Part shown: in pieces, positions 10,358-21,473 of the stretch
How the letters are laid out: each line of letters starts with the position of its first letter
Numbering within the stretch: the first letter of the stretch is position 1
From: Prorocentrum cordatum
Lineage: Eukaryota > Sar > Dinophyceae > Prorocentrales > Prorocentraceae
NCBI GenBank assembly: GCA_963575745.1
Contig: CAUYUJ010004324.1
Location: 1-64,000, forward strand
Direction of reading: 5' to 3'
DNA: 64,000 nt
Position numbers and translations under genes: made by a program
Notes under the pieces: model-generated
What the model was told of the DNA's origin: nothing
Databases searched by the model: none
The model's input: the letters and a program-made list of their open reading frames with translations, nothing else

Positions 10358-11190
10358 CGCGCGGAGGTCCTGGAGCCGGCCTGGGGCAAGGGAAGCCTGG
10401 GCCTGGGTTGCTTGAGTGAGGGAGGAGGAGGGGGAGCGGAGGAGGAGAAGGAGGGTGATTTCCCGTCCGGGGGTGGCTCATATCGGGGGTGGCGTCTCGG
10501 GCCGCTTTCCGAGCCCACTGCCGCGGACTTGCGGTCCCTTGCGGCCCCTCGCGGGCTTAGTGGAGCGCTGGCTCGGTCCCCTCGCCTACCCGTTCAGCCT
10601 GTCTGGGTTCCGAGGTGGTCCCGCGAGGACTTGCTGAGACGATCCGGCGTCTCGGCGGAGCAGCTCGAAGATTGGAAGCTTGTGGAGCCCGGGTTTCTCT
10701 CGGATAACAATTGATCCGTGGTGGACATTTCTCGTCATTTCCTGGGCTGCGTCTGTTTTTCCGTTCAGGCGCCGCTGACGTCGTCGCTCGCCCAGCTCGA
10801 TACATATATATATATAGATAGTGCGTTTACGGTTGATGTGTGGGCTAAGGGGGCAAGTGCTTGTTGGCCGCATTCGACCGCACGGCAGTTGCTCTGGCTT
10901 CGAGGGGCCTTCGAGGAGGGCATGCTTCCTGGGGGCTCGCGTGTTCACGCCCCCACCGCACTGCAGGCCCAGCGGCCTCGGATCTACGGCTGGTGCGAGG
11001 GGCGGCTCGCACCCGGGGAGCCTCGCCTTGGCGGAGGCTGGAGGGCTGCCGGAGGTATGCGAGCTCTGCTGCTCGGGCTCGCAAGGCAGGCGGCGCGGGA
11101 GGCGCGGCTGGCGCCGTGCGAGCGGGCGCTGCTGCTGGAGCAGGCTCGCCACCTCGGAGCCCAGCTCGGAGCGCTCGCGAGGCTCGAGCC
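10358..11190. other. GC-rich intergenic/ambiguous coding
   Basis: A plus-strand frame ends at 10714 with 'WSREDLLRRSGVSAEQLEDWKLVEPGFLSDNN', which looks coding-like, but no upstream exon or family was recognised. The rest is GC-rich with open frames on both strands and a short TA tract at 10805-10817. Confidence 0.35.
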
Positions 11191-11610
11191 AGATGCCTCC
11201 CAAGGCGAAGGGCAAGGCTAAGGCGAAAGGCAAGGCCAAAGCAGCCCCTGGCGGAGGCGGTCGTGGCCGCGGAGGAGGCGCTCCGGGCGATCACCGACGT
11301 GTGTGTGCGAGGAGGCGCTGGGCCGGGGGTTGCTGGTGGAGGCGGTGCTCCTGCGCCAGGCGGGCTCCACGCACTTGGCGGAACCGCGGGCCCCCCGCCG
11401 GCTGGCGCGGCAGGTGCCCCCGTGGTGCCAGGGTTCGGCGCCCTCCCCGGGCTCCCTGGCGGCCTCGGCGGTCGGGGCCGCGCTGGTGGGCGCGCTCGCC
11501 GCGCCTGGCGGCGGTGCTGCTGGCGGCGTGGGGGCCCCGCCTGCTGCCGCGGCGCTCTGGGCTGGCGCGCCCCTCGGAGCGGTTGGAGGCGTCGCCATCC
11601 CAGCTGATGC
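11191..11610 (+). pseudogene. gag/ORF1-like gene, 5' part (split by retrocopy)
   Basis: Starts with ATG and a Lys/Ala/Gly leader 'MPPKAKGKAKAKGKAKAAPG', followed by a Gly/Ala/Pro-rich region in which two frames alternate. This composition resembles the N-terminal part of gag/ORF1-like proteins of dinoflagellate retroelements (inference). The sequence stops abruptly at the T-run that marks the end of the retrocopy at 11611-12680, and comparable coding resumes at about 12690. Confidence 0.35.
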
Positions 11611-11690
11611 TTTTTTTTTTTGTTCAACCCCAACGTGTTATCCTGCAATGACTGGGGCGGCGACAGCCTGCAGAAAGATCCCTGCCAGAG

Positions 11691-12560
11691 TTAGGCAGGG
11701 ATGCAAGGCCAACTGCAGGGATCCTGCAGCTGGAAAAGCATAATACCCACAAGCTCACAACTCAGGAGAAAAAGGCGGCCCTCTCCATGGTCGGGCGGCA
11801 GGTCTCGCGGAACCCACAGCCCAGGAACGGGGCCTCCGACGATGACCTCTTCACCTGAATAGTCGTACCCTCCCCTGGCGGTGTTGGGAGATTCCCAAAT
11901 CGGAGCTAATGTCGACCGCATGCCGCCGTCAAGGCGCCGCCGCCTGCGTACACAGGAGCGGGACGCGGCACCCAAACCTTCCCAAGAGCGCAGCTGCTCC
12001 TCGACCACGGAGATGTGCTCAACATCCATGTCCTTCGAGACCTCCACCACGGTGGCATTGTCACCAAGGCCATCTTTACCACAAGGAATAGGAACGACTA
12101 CATCTTTAGAATCACCACGACAAAAATTGACTCCATCAAGAAACCCATGATGAGCGGCAACTCCAGGCACAAAGGGCGCCGCGCAAGCCCGAAGTGCAGA
12201 AAAGGAAGCCGCCACAACACATGGGGGCTTGGCTCCCAAGCGAGGCCCACGTTGCGCAGAGTTGAGCTCGGCAGGCGAGGCGGTGACGATGTCGATCCCC
12301 TCGGCAACCGAGTGCAGGGCAACGTTCCGACGAAGGACATCAGTGTGCTCCACGGGCTCGTCCAAGAGCAGTGCCTCCAGCGCAGGCGCCGCGGCCGCCA
12401 GCCGAGGGCCCAGCTGGGGGCACCTGTCCGAACCCAGGGAGTAGGCCAGGTCGTAGTACTTCATTTTCCATCCCTCAGTGATGGACCGCACGCTCAGCAG
12501 AAGCAGCGGCGGCCTTCTGGGCAGACCGGCGAGCAGCTGAGGAGGAAGCCTTGCCGCCAT
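11691..12560 (-). pseudogene. Retrocopied coding sequence, unknown function
   Basis: A minus-strand frame of about 289 codons from the ATG at 12560 to the stop at 11691 fills the retrocopy between the spliced-leader relic and the poly(A) tract. The first ATG after the leader (near 12585) opens a different, short frame rich in Ala/Ser ('ALDGGKASSSAARR'), so one frameshift between the two is likely. The body reads as ordinary protein ('WKMKYYDLAYSLGSD', 'EPVEHTDVLRRNVALHSV', 'DNATVVEVSKDMDVEHISVVEEQL'). I do not recognise a family, and no signal peptide or membrane segment stands out. As a promoterless retrocopy it is probably silent. Confidence 0.45.
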
Positions 12561-12659
12561 CGAGGGCAGCACCCCGCGCCATCCGCCGCGCGCTGGAGCG
12601 AAGGGCCGCCGATAGGCTTTCGCCAGAAGCGGGCCCTTGAACCAAAGCGCGGGAGCTGA

Positions 12660-12680
12660 CTTGAGCCAAAATGGCTAAGG
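12660..12680 (-). other. Dinoflagellate spliced-leader relic
   Basis: The minus-strand sequence contains CCATTTTGGCTCAAG preceded by CCTTAG where the canonical leader has CCGTAG. It differs from the known 21-nt DinoSL core by one base. The downstream sequence is a short leader and then coding sequence. Confidence 0.85.
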
Positions 12681-12689
12681 AGTGCAGCT

Positions 12690-13700
12690 GGACCCCCTGG
12701 CAGACGGCGCCTGGACGCAGGCCTCAGGGCTGGTGGGTGCTGGCTGGGCCCAGGGGATGAACGTGGAGCTGTCGTGCCATGGGCGCCATCAGCGGCGCCG
12801 CCCTGTTCGAGGTGGACGAGATCGGTACGCCTGGGGTCGAGGGCCAGTACCTGAGCGCCCAGTTCCGGGGAGCGTCGCTGCCAGCCAAGGCGGTGCGCCT
12901 CGACGGCGCCTTCTCTACTCGTGGAGCTGGCCCTGCTGGCTTGCTGCGCCTCTGCGCGCAGGGCCCCGCGCGCTGCGGCATGATCAGAGTTGAGGCCGTG
13001 CAGGCTGGGCGCGCCGTCCTGCGCGTCGAGTGGCTGCAGCTTCGGACTGCGCGGGGACTGGCGGAGCCTCGGGTGCGTCCGAGCGCCTTCGGAGGGCGCG
13101 GCGGCGGCGGGCCTCGACGGGCCTTGGGGCCGATCCCTGGCGGCGCCGCGCCTGACCGCTTGGCGGCTCGCGCCCTCGCAGGAGAAGGGGCTGGCGCCCG
13201 CGGCGTCGTCGGTCGGGGCAGACGGCGGCAGCGCAGCGACTCAGGTAGCCGCAGTGATGGCGACGGCGAGACGCTTTTTCGCGACGCCCCCCCCGTGGCG
13301 GCAGCGCGAGGTTGTTGGCGGAGAGGCAGCCCGGCGCCCTCTACGACGAGGCGACGCAGAGCATCGCTCGCGTGATGGGCCTGCGGGAGGGGGCGGGCGG
13401 TGCCGAGGCGAGTTCGAAGGTGGTCGGCTACTTGCAGGCGATCGTCGTCGGCCACCACCCCGTCTCGTAGCTGCGGGCCAATGCGGTGCGCGAGCTGCAG
13501 ACGCTGGCGACGGCGCTGGACTTGCTGGAGAGCGGATCGCTGCCGCAGGTGAGCGACGTCCTGATGCAGAGGTTCGAAGCGCTGGAGCCCTCACTGTCGG
13601 ATTCGAGTTGGCAGGTGGCGAGCGAGCTGGAGATCGTGCCCGACGCCAGGCCGCCCCCCGCCTCGATGGGCGAACACGGTTCTTATAGGATTCCTTCGAG
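12690..13700 (+). pseudogene. gag/ORF1-like gene, 3' part
   Basis: Two frames together cover the region. From about 12779 one reads 'MGAISGAALFEVDEIGTPG' followed by 'EGQYLSAQF'. From about 13375 to 13719 another reads 'SIARVMGLREG', 'VVGYLQAIVVG', a TAG near 13468, then 'RELQTLATALDLL', 'QVSDVLMQRFEALEPSLSD' and 'WQVASELEIVPD'. The second part matches the pattern of a gag/ORF1-like family very common in dinoflagellate genomes (...RELRTLA.ALD.L...DVLMQR.KALE.S..D..W..A..LE...). That identification is from memory of the family, not a search. The gene is frameshifted and is bounded by the retrocopy on the left and a satellite array on the right. Confidence 0.45.
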
Positions 13701-15055
13701 ATTCGTACAGGGTTCATAGGATTGCTTTAGGCCTCCTATACTATTCCTGCAGGATCCATATAGGATTCGTAGGAGTCCTATCGGATTCTTATGTGATTCG
13801 TATAGGACTCCTATCGGAGTCTTATGGAATTCGTACCGAATTTGTTCGATTCTGATAGGATCCCTATAGGATTCATTTGATTTTCATCGGACTCTTATGG
13901 GATTCGTGAAGGATTCATATGGTGTCATAAGGATTCCGATGGGATCGCCATAGGACCTCCAGGATTCATATGACTCCTGTTGGATTCTTATTGATTTCTT
14001 CTAGGATTCGCAGGGTTCCTATTGGATTCCTAGAGGATTCGTGTAGGAATCGTATGATTCCAATACGGTCCCCATCGGATTCATCGGATTCCTATATGAC
14101 TCCTATAGGTCGCATAGGATTCCTGTAGGATTTCTATCGGATTCCTATAGGCTTCTTAGGATGCGCATCGGATTCCTAGAGGCTTCCTTATAGGATTCCC
14201 AAAGGTGTCTTAGGATTCCCATAGGATTCCTAGAGGCTTCCTATAGGATGCCCAAAGGCTTCTTAGGATTCCCATAGGGTTCCTAAAGGCTTTCTATTGG
14301 ACACCCAAAAGCTTCTTAGGATTCCCATCGGGCTCCTATGGGATTCGTAAGACTTGTATAGGATTCCGACAGGTTTCCTATAGGATTCCCATCGGATTCT
14401 TGGAGGGTTCCTGTAGGACACTGGGGATCCTAGAGGCTTCCTAGGATTCCTACAGGATTCCTAGACGTTTCCTGTAGGGTGCCTATAGTATTCCTAGAGG
14501 CTTCGTAGGATTCGTAGAATTCCCATGGGAATCCTAAAGGCTTCCTGTAGGATTCCCATCGGAATCCTAGAGGCTTCCTGTAGGATTCCCATCGGTATCC
14601 TAAAGGCTTCCTGTAGGATTCCCATTGGAATCCTAAAGGCTTCCTGTAGGATTCCCTTCGGAATCCCATGGGATTCGCAGGATTCCCATAGGGATCCCAT
14701 AGGACTCGTAGGATTCCCATAGGAATCCCAGAGGATTCAGAAGATTCCCATAGGATTCCCATCGGATTCTTCGGATTCTCATGGGATTCCCACAGGATTC
14801 CTAGGATTCCCATAGGATTGCCATCGGATTCGTCTGCTTCCCATAAGATTCCCATAGGATTCTTAGGATCCCCATAGGATCGCCATAGGATTCCTACAGG
14901 ATCCATCTAGGACCTATAGAGGATTCCTATAGGATTCCTACAGGATCCATATAGGACTTATAGAGGATCCCTATCGGATTCGTATAGGATTCATATGAAT
15001 CCTATCGGATTCCTATAGGATTCGTAGGATTCCCATCGGATTCCCATCGGATTTT
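13680..15055. repeat. ATAGGATTCC satellite array (~1.37 kb)
   Basis: Continuous degenerate repeats of a ~10-11 bp motif (ATAGGATTCC/TATCGGATTC). Near 14527-14665 they form a cleaner 33-bp higher-order unit, 'CCTAAAGGCTTCC' plus 'TGTAGGATTCCCATC', in four copies. The motif is partly self-complementary (GGAATCC/GGATTCC). ORFs encoding 'GILWESYRKPLGF' repeats on the minus strand are artefacts of the array. Confidence 0.9.
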
Positions 15056-15159
15056 TTGTTGTTTAATTAAACCCGGACCGTTGTTGTGTTGTGTTGTTCC
15101 AGGGGGGGTGTCCCCAGACGCTCCGAGGCCTGGGAAGGGTCCCTGCCCCCCAAAGGACG

Positions 15160-15320
15160 AGAGCGCTACAGCTCCCATTGCAGCTCCCACTAGCGTTCCC
15201 AGTGCAGTTCCGCTACAGCTCCCGCTACAGCTCCGATTACAGCTTCCTCCCATGTCTGCTCCCAGTGCAACCACCACAGCTCCCGCACTACAGTTCCAGC
15301 TACAGCACTCACTACAGATC
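15160..15320. repeat. GCTACAGCTCCC ~12-bp degenerate repeat
   Basis: 'CAGCTCCC', 'GCTACAGCTCC' and close variants recur about every 12 bp. Confidence 0.5.
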
Positions 15321-15893
15321 CCTCGCGGAGTGAGGACCTTCTCGCAGAGGGCGCCCGGCAATGGAGTTCTGGCCACAGTCTCAGCGCAGCTCTCGCTGTA
15401 TCCTCACACGGGGCCGGGGAAAAAGGTTGGTGCTTCTCGTACGCGTGTCCCTTCCGGGCCCCCCCCCCCGGAGGCCAGCGAAGGGGTCTTCGCCCCGTGA
15501 GCGCCAACCTGCCAGTCACGGGGCGGGGTAAAGGCTGTGTGCGCCATGGAGTGCGAGCGGTGGACCCATCCCCATCATGGGGCCGGGGTGAAGGTTGTTC
15601 CGTTGTTGTTGAAGTCTCATTTTTGAAAAATAACCCCATGCCGCAGAGAATAAACACACAGGGATAATAAAGTTCGGGGTCACGGGGGGATACTCAAAGT
15701 TGCCCACCACAGGCCAGCATCAAGAGATGATCAAGAGGAGCGAAAGCCGAGGATATCTTGAGACATCCTTGGCTTTTGGTCCTCTCTGAAACATCCTCAA
15801 TAATGATCTGTCTCGCTTGAGACATCCTCGACAAATCTCTCGTTTCTTGCTCGTGTAGGGTAGCTCATGTGCTTCGTATTCCTGGGATAATGA

Positions 15894-16225
15894 ACCACAG
15901 CGATAAACAAGTTCAGGGGGGCACGGAGAGAAGGAGAAAGGCTGAGAGAGAGAAAGAAAGAGAAATAGAAAGAGAGAGAGAGAGAGAGAGACACACACAA
16001 AGAGAGACAGAGACAAAGAGAGAGAGAGAGAGGAGAGGAAGATGAGAAGGAGGAAAGACAAATCCAAAGTTCAAAACTTATTAGATTTTATGTGTAAGCG
16101 CTTAATGGAAATTGAAATTTGCATCTGCTCGAGTAGTCCCAGGATAATCAACCACAGCGATTAACAAGTTCAGGGGGCATGGAAAAAAGGAGAAAGGCTG
16201 AGAGAGAGAGAGAGAGAGAGAAAGA

Positions 16226-16267
<42 letters not shown>

Positions 16268-16995
16268 CACACACAAAGAGAGAGAGAGACAGACAATGAG
16301 AAAGAGAAAAGAGAGGAGAGGGAGATGAGAAGGAGGAAAGACAAATCCAAAACTCAAAACTTATTAGATTTTATTTGTAAGCGCTTAATGGAATTTGACA
16401 TTTTCATCTGCTCGTGTAGGGTACCAGGATAATCAACCACAGCGATAAACAAGTTCAGGGGGGCACGGAGAGAAGGAAAAAGGCTGAGAGATATAAAGAA
16501 AGAGAAAGATAAAGAGAGAGACAGAGAGAAAGAGAGAGAGAGACACAAATAGAGACAGCGACAAAGAGAGAGAGAGGAGAGGAAGATGAAAAGGATGAAA
16601 GAAAAATCCAAAGTTCAAAACCTATTAGATTTTATGTGTAAACGCTTAATGGAAATTAGACTTTTCATCTGCTCGTGTAGGGTAGCTCATGTGCCTCGTT
16701 TTCCCAGGATAATCAACCACAGCGATAAAAAAGTTCAGGGCGCCAGGGGGAGGAGGAGAAAGAGACAGAGAGAAAGAAGAGGAGGAAGAGGAGGAGGAGG
16801 AGGAAGAGCAGGAAGAGGAGAGAAGGGAGAGGGGCAGGAGGAAGAGGAGGAGGAGGGGAATGAGCAGGAGCAGAGGGAGGAGGAGGGGGAGGAGAAAGGA
16901 GGAGCAGGAGGAGGGGGAGCAGGACAGGATTCCTTAAGCACTGCTTGTTTCGCTTGAGACGTCCTTGCGGAATTGGTTGTTTCGCTTCAGACATC
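15894..16995. repeat. ~260-285 bp tandem repeat, four units with GA-rich cores
   Basis: Units start with 'ACCACAGCGATAAACAAG' (variants) at about 15894, 16151, 16436 and 16716. Each contains 'AAGTTCAGGGGG', a long (GA)n-type core, 'GGAAAGACAAATCCAAA', 'CTTATTAGATTTTATGTG' and 'AAGCGCTTAATGG'. The fourth unit has a GGA-rich core instead and lacks the tail. Copies of 'GAGACATCCTC' flank the array. Confidence 0.8.
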
Positions 16996-16999
16996 CTTC

Positions 17000-17740
17000 A
17001 GACGTTCGGCGAACTTTTCACAGTGATAATGAAGTTCGGCCTCCGCGCTCTCCGCCTACAGTTGAAAGCCTTCTAGGCCGACGATAACCAACTCAAATGA
17101 CTTAAGGGGGGGGGTATTTTATTATCTGCGGCATGTGGTTAAAAGTATTGTTGATCCCCCCGCACCGGTGTAAACTGTTTTTTCTCAGTCAAAATGTGCC
17201 CCTCGACGCTCGCCCCCTTGTTTTTGACAGGGAAAGTCTTCCTGGTTAATCAGGCCCCCCCCTCCCGTCTGAGGCTTCCTCGCAATTTATTCAAGCTCAA
17301 GAACGGCGCTCCCGCCTAAGATTTCCTTGCGCTTTAGTCTAGACCCCCGCTCCCGCCAGACATCCCCTTTTCAGGAATTGCGCTCTCGCCTGTGACTTTT
17401 TCGCAGTTTATTCAGACATCGCGCTATCTACGCTCAGGCACCACGCTCGCGCCAAGGACGCCGTCACACTTTACTTAGGAATCGCGCTCTCGCCCTACTC
17501 AGGCATCTCGCTTGAATGTCCCACCCGCCCGACCCGCCCGTCAGAGGATCGCCCGCCCGTCGTGGACTGCCGCCCGAGACGTCCTTGTGGAATGGCTCTT
17601 CCGCCTAGGACTTCTTCGAACGTTCGCACTCTTACCTTCCTGCTCCTCCCTCCTCCCGGGCCGCCTCCCCCCTCCTTCCGATTCCCTCTCCCTCGCCTCC
17701 AACACCTCGCCGAGCAGCACCAGAGGCGTTACATGGCGCT
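17000..17740. other. Intergenic flank of the LTR element
   Basis: Mixed sequence with recurring 'CGCTCTCGCC' words spaced irregularly between 17300 and 17500 and pyrimidine-rich 17640-17700. No coding feature is supported. Confidence 0.4.
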
Positions 17741-17745
17741 GTTTA
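17741..17745. repeat. Target-site duplication, left copy (GTTTA)
   Basis: The five bases GTTTA directly before the 5' LTR are identical to the five bases directly after the 3' LTR at 35781-35785. Confidence 0.9.
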
Positions 17746-17942
17746 TGCGAATAGAACCCGTGTAATACCCTCACATGTACTCCTTATCCTCACCTCTCCT
17801 GCGCCTGGCCGTTTGGGCTCAGGCATTGGGACAGATCGATCAGACCTTTGATCGTGCAGGAGGGAAAGTCATCCATCTATCCCTCCTTCCCTCTACCAAC
17901 GGATCAGGGGTTCTGCACCCTTGTACTTCAACCCCGTTCACA
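17746..17942 (+). repeat. 5' LTR (197 bp)
   Basis: Starts TGCGAATAGAACCC and ends CCCCGTTCACA. Aligned without gaps to the 3' LTR at 35584-35780 with seven substitutions (96.4% identity), so the insertion is fairly recent but not brand new. Confidence 0.93.
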
Positions 17943-18007
17943 GGTTACCACCCCTTTAAAGCTCACTGTTCATCGAACCCCGAGTCGCGATCTCGCACGC
18001 GGCCTCG

Positions 18008-21000
18008 ATGGAGCCCAAGCGGCGCATGCGCCGTAAGGGGTCCATCGGGGCCTCGCGTCCGAGCTCTCCGACGGCGCGACAGCTCGGTGACGAGTTGGAG
18101 AGCCTTAGTGCGGACTGTGTTGGTGTCCCAGGTACCCCCCCCCCCCCCAGTTCCGACGGGCCCGAGGCGCGGCTAGCTGCTGAACTTCACCGAAGCACCG
18201 CCCGCGGGGGGACAGGAGGAGTAGGAACAGGTAAGAAGGAGTTTCACACGCCTACCTTCGATCCTCCATCTCCTCCTCAGTCGGGAGCAATCCCAACTGC
18301 GTCAGGCGAAAGCCTCACTGGTCCTGATACTCCAGGGCGCTTTCGCGCTAACCGCCGATGGACCTCAGGTGCTGGTACCCCCAGCCCTGCGACCGTTCCT
18401 GTTGCGGAGCACGTAGCCACCTTCGAGGAACTCAGTAGACCAGTGGCGGCACAGCCCCAGACGCAGTACCCCAAGGTATCATCGGATGAGACACCACACA
18501 CACACGGTCCTAGCCGCAGCTCGTCCGCGCGCAACCGTCGTGGGGCCCCAGGCCCACACGGCGAGAGTAGGTCGAGCCCGCGCACTGCCTCTCAGAGGCC
18601 ATGCACTCCCCGCGAGAGGGGGCGGAGGGAAGCTGACGCTCCCCACCTCTCCATCTCTGACGACCCGCTGGCGGCGACGTCCGCCGCAGGTGAAATAGCT
18701 GAGCTCAGAGACCAGGTTGAAACCTTCGTGCCCAGGCAATACTCTGGACTACAACAGAGCGTTCAGACGAACGCTGCCAACACTGCAGCCATGCGCCAAG
18801 ATCTTGACGGCGCCTTAGGGCTCATCGATTCCAGGATTGCCGAAGATCGACGCATCATAGGTGAGCTGCAGTGCCAGGTTGATCGTGAGGTGTCACACTC
18901 AGGTGAACGAACGGCGATGGTCGAGAACCTGCGCAACTACCTAGCGCAGATGGAGCAACAGCTTGTGCTCGTACGCGACACAGGCGTTTCAGCAGTCAGG
19001 ATCCTCCACGATGAGATCCACGACCAGCTCCGCAACCGACCGCCACCGGCCGAGGCCACCGACCTTGGCGACGTTCAGTCTCAGATCAATGATCTTCGAT
19101 CCCACATGGGCCGCACTACGGCGACGCTTCGCAACGAAGCACGCACCAACTCGTCGAACCTGATCGACATGTTGCAACGCGCTGAGAGAGTCATCGCCCA
19201 AAGGCTTGATGCGACCAACGCTGTCGTGCAGCCACTTGCTAACCGGATCTCTGAGATCGAGCAGCGTTTTCCTGGCGCACAGGACGCCCTGGCAGAGTTG
19301 CGTGTCGGACGAGCTCAGACTGGCCAGCTGGATTCTCCCCCCCCCGTTTTACGATTTCGCCCGCCTCACTGACAGGTTGCAGGAGGTTGAGAAGGCGGCG
19401 GACCACGCGCAGTTGGAGCTCTCCCAGGTTATTCGTGAGAGAGATACTGAGAAGGTACGTGTCGAGGGGCACCTCTCACGTCTGGAAAGTGAGGCGGAGG
19501 CACAAGGCGCCCGTCTCCGAGCCTACGAGCAACGACTTGATCGGCATTCACAACGTTCTCGGAATACTGATGAATACACACGCCAAAAGGTGGCCCAGAT
19601 ACACGAAGACATGACGAGCTGGACAAATCAACTGATCGACCACACCAACGACACAAGTCTTCACCTTCGACCTGCAACCGACCTGCACAGGCCGACGGCA
19701 GCGTCCGCCGAAGCACCACAAGCTTCTGCAGGACAACAACGACGTACGTCACCAGGAGCAGCCTCTGCGGCAGCTTCAGCACAGACACGCCATGTGTCTC
19801 CTGTGCGCACAGAACCGACTACTGACGGTGCACCGATACCCTCACAACCATTGTCTGCGGTTTCGGTCAACACTACTACTCCTATCAAGGAGTCAGACAC
19901 CGTCCGAGCCCCTGTCGTGCCTAAGATTACGCAGCTGCTCGAGTGGCAGCAAAAGGTACGGAAGAACTTTGGCGCCGCCTCAGGGCGACCATCCAAAGCA
20001 TGCGCCTTCCTATGCGTGGCTGAACAGCCCGAGTGTACCTTCGAGGACTTACGAGACAGTGGAGACTTTGAGAGCATCGATTGCAAACTCGCTACCGCTC
20101 TCAGCGACATCTTATCCCCAGACTTGCGCTACCAAATCAGGCTCACCGAAACCAGAGAACACAAAGCAGGACGCATGCTCAAAGGACGCCAGATATACTG
20201 GCACATCCTACAGTCCTACAAAGTGACAGAGGCTGATGACGACCTGCACGACTTCGAGCGCCTTAAAGAACTGAGGATGAGAGATGAAGGTTTGCAGCGT
20301 TTCATTACTGATTGGGACGCTTTACTATTGGAGTGCCGAGAAGCACCCGACTTAAAGATCTTGGAATCTCTGTTTCGTACACAGTTTCGGAGACATGGTT
20401 GGATGGAACAAGACATGTATGAGTGCCAGCGCATGAAGATCAGCGACCCGACTCGTACCTATGATTGGCTCCGGCAGCGCGTCCTGGACGTACTGGAGCC
20501 CAAACAATTGGAAAATAATCAAAATAAGTTACGGTGCGAACGCGAGACACGTTCTCAAGTCAATGTATGTGTTGCCTGGAAGAAAGGCAATTGTCGCAAT
20601 GGTGAACGATGCAAGGTTTTGCATGCATATTCCAGGGATTGGAAGAACAATAGATCTTCCAGAGCATCGACCGCTGGTGGCAACTCCCGCCGCAGCATGT
20701 CAACCCCTGCGAATCACAAGAAGCCAGCTTCGAAACCATTTTGCTTCGAGTTCGCCAAGCGCAACACATGCAACAGAGGCGACAAGTGCAACTTTCCACA
20801 CGTTGCACAGTGTAAAGACTTCGCACATGACAAGTGCCCTAAGGGCGACAAGTGCAAATACGCTCATCTTACACCTGGTGCGAAGACTCCCGGGCGAAGC
20901 CCGAGTCGACCACGGACCTCCAGTCAGGATAGTCGTGGCCGACCACCATCCCGCGGATCAGGAAGCCAACGTTCTTCACAACGCGGGGGGCTCCGCTACG

Positions 21001-21473
21001 CAAACGACTCACGCCATGGACGTGACAACCGACGCCACTACGACCGATCTCGTTCATCCTCCAGGAGGTCTCCAGATTCTCGCAGTCAGTCGAGAAGTCG
21101 TTACGACAGATCTTCGAGATCTACCTCCCGAGGACGAGACAACCGCGGCGGCGGACGTGGCAGCCCACGCGGCCGTGATAGATCATGCGGTAGTGACAGA
21201 GGACGTGGCAAACGTTCCACGAGCCGTGGTTCGTCCCGTGGTTCTCCCCACGCCAGAGCACGTTCTCCAGCCAACTATCGACGTTCACGCCGTTCCGACC
21301 GCAGTTTCGTCATTCGTGACAAGACCCTCATGGCCAACACTAAGGTCACTACGACATCTACCAAACCACGCCGTCGGATACGCTTCGACACACATAACGT
21401 GGAATTACTACCTACATACCGTATCTGGCAGGGCCAGATTGGACAAGTGGAAGGAGATGCCGAACGAGGGTGA
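18008..21473 (+). CDS. gag: Gag-like protein with three CCCH zinc fingers (frameshifted)
   Basis: Starts at ATG 18008, 65 bp after the 5' LTR. The first frame (to 19372) is Ser/Pro-rich, then helical and coiled-coil-like ('QMEQQLVLVRDTG', 'ISEIEQRFPGAQDALAEL'). It must change frame near 19336-19344, a run of nine C, to continue as 'ARLTDRLQEVEKAADHAQLELSQ' in the frame ending at 21473; eight C would restore continuity. Total length is about 1,150 codons. The middle (~19920-20530) is the putative capsid-like region. Then come three CCCH fingers of spacing C-x7-8-C-x5-C-x3-H near 20567-20866 ('CVAWKKGNC', 'CFEFAKRNTC', 'CKDFAHDKC'). The last ~200 codons are Arg/Ser repeats. Most copia Gags have one CCHC knuckle, so CCCH fingers plus an RS tail is unusual. 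The end overlaps the pol frame (+1 relative to gag). Confidence 0.8.

Larger units (their letters stand above)
11611..12680 (-). mobile_element. Spliced-leader-bearing processed retrocopy (SL relic to poly(A))
   Basis: On the minus strand the segment begins at 12680 with a 21-nt stretch matching the dinoflagellate spliced leader at 20 of 21 positions (core CCATTTTGGCTCAAG) and ends at 11611 with eleven A residues. A spliced leader at the 5' end and a poly(A) tail at the 3' end of one ~1.07-kb unit is the signature of a mature trans-spliced mRNA copied back into the genome. It lies inside gag-like coding sequence that continues on both sides in the opposite orientation. No clean target-site duplication is visible. 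Confidence 0.75.

Noticed and set aside
14430-14906. 'GILWESYRKPLGF' repeat ORF
   Set aside because: Artefact of the ATAGGATTCC satellite.
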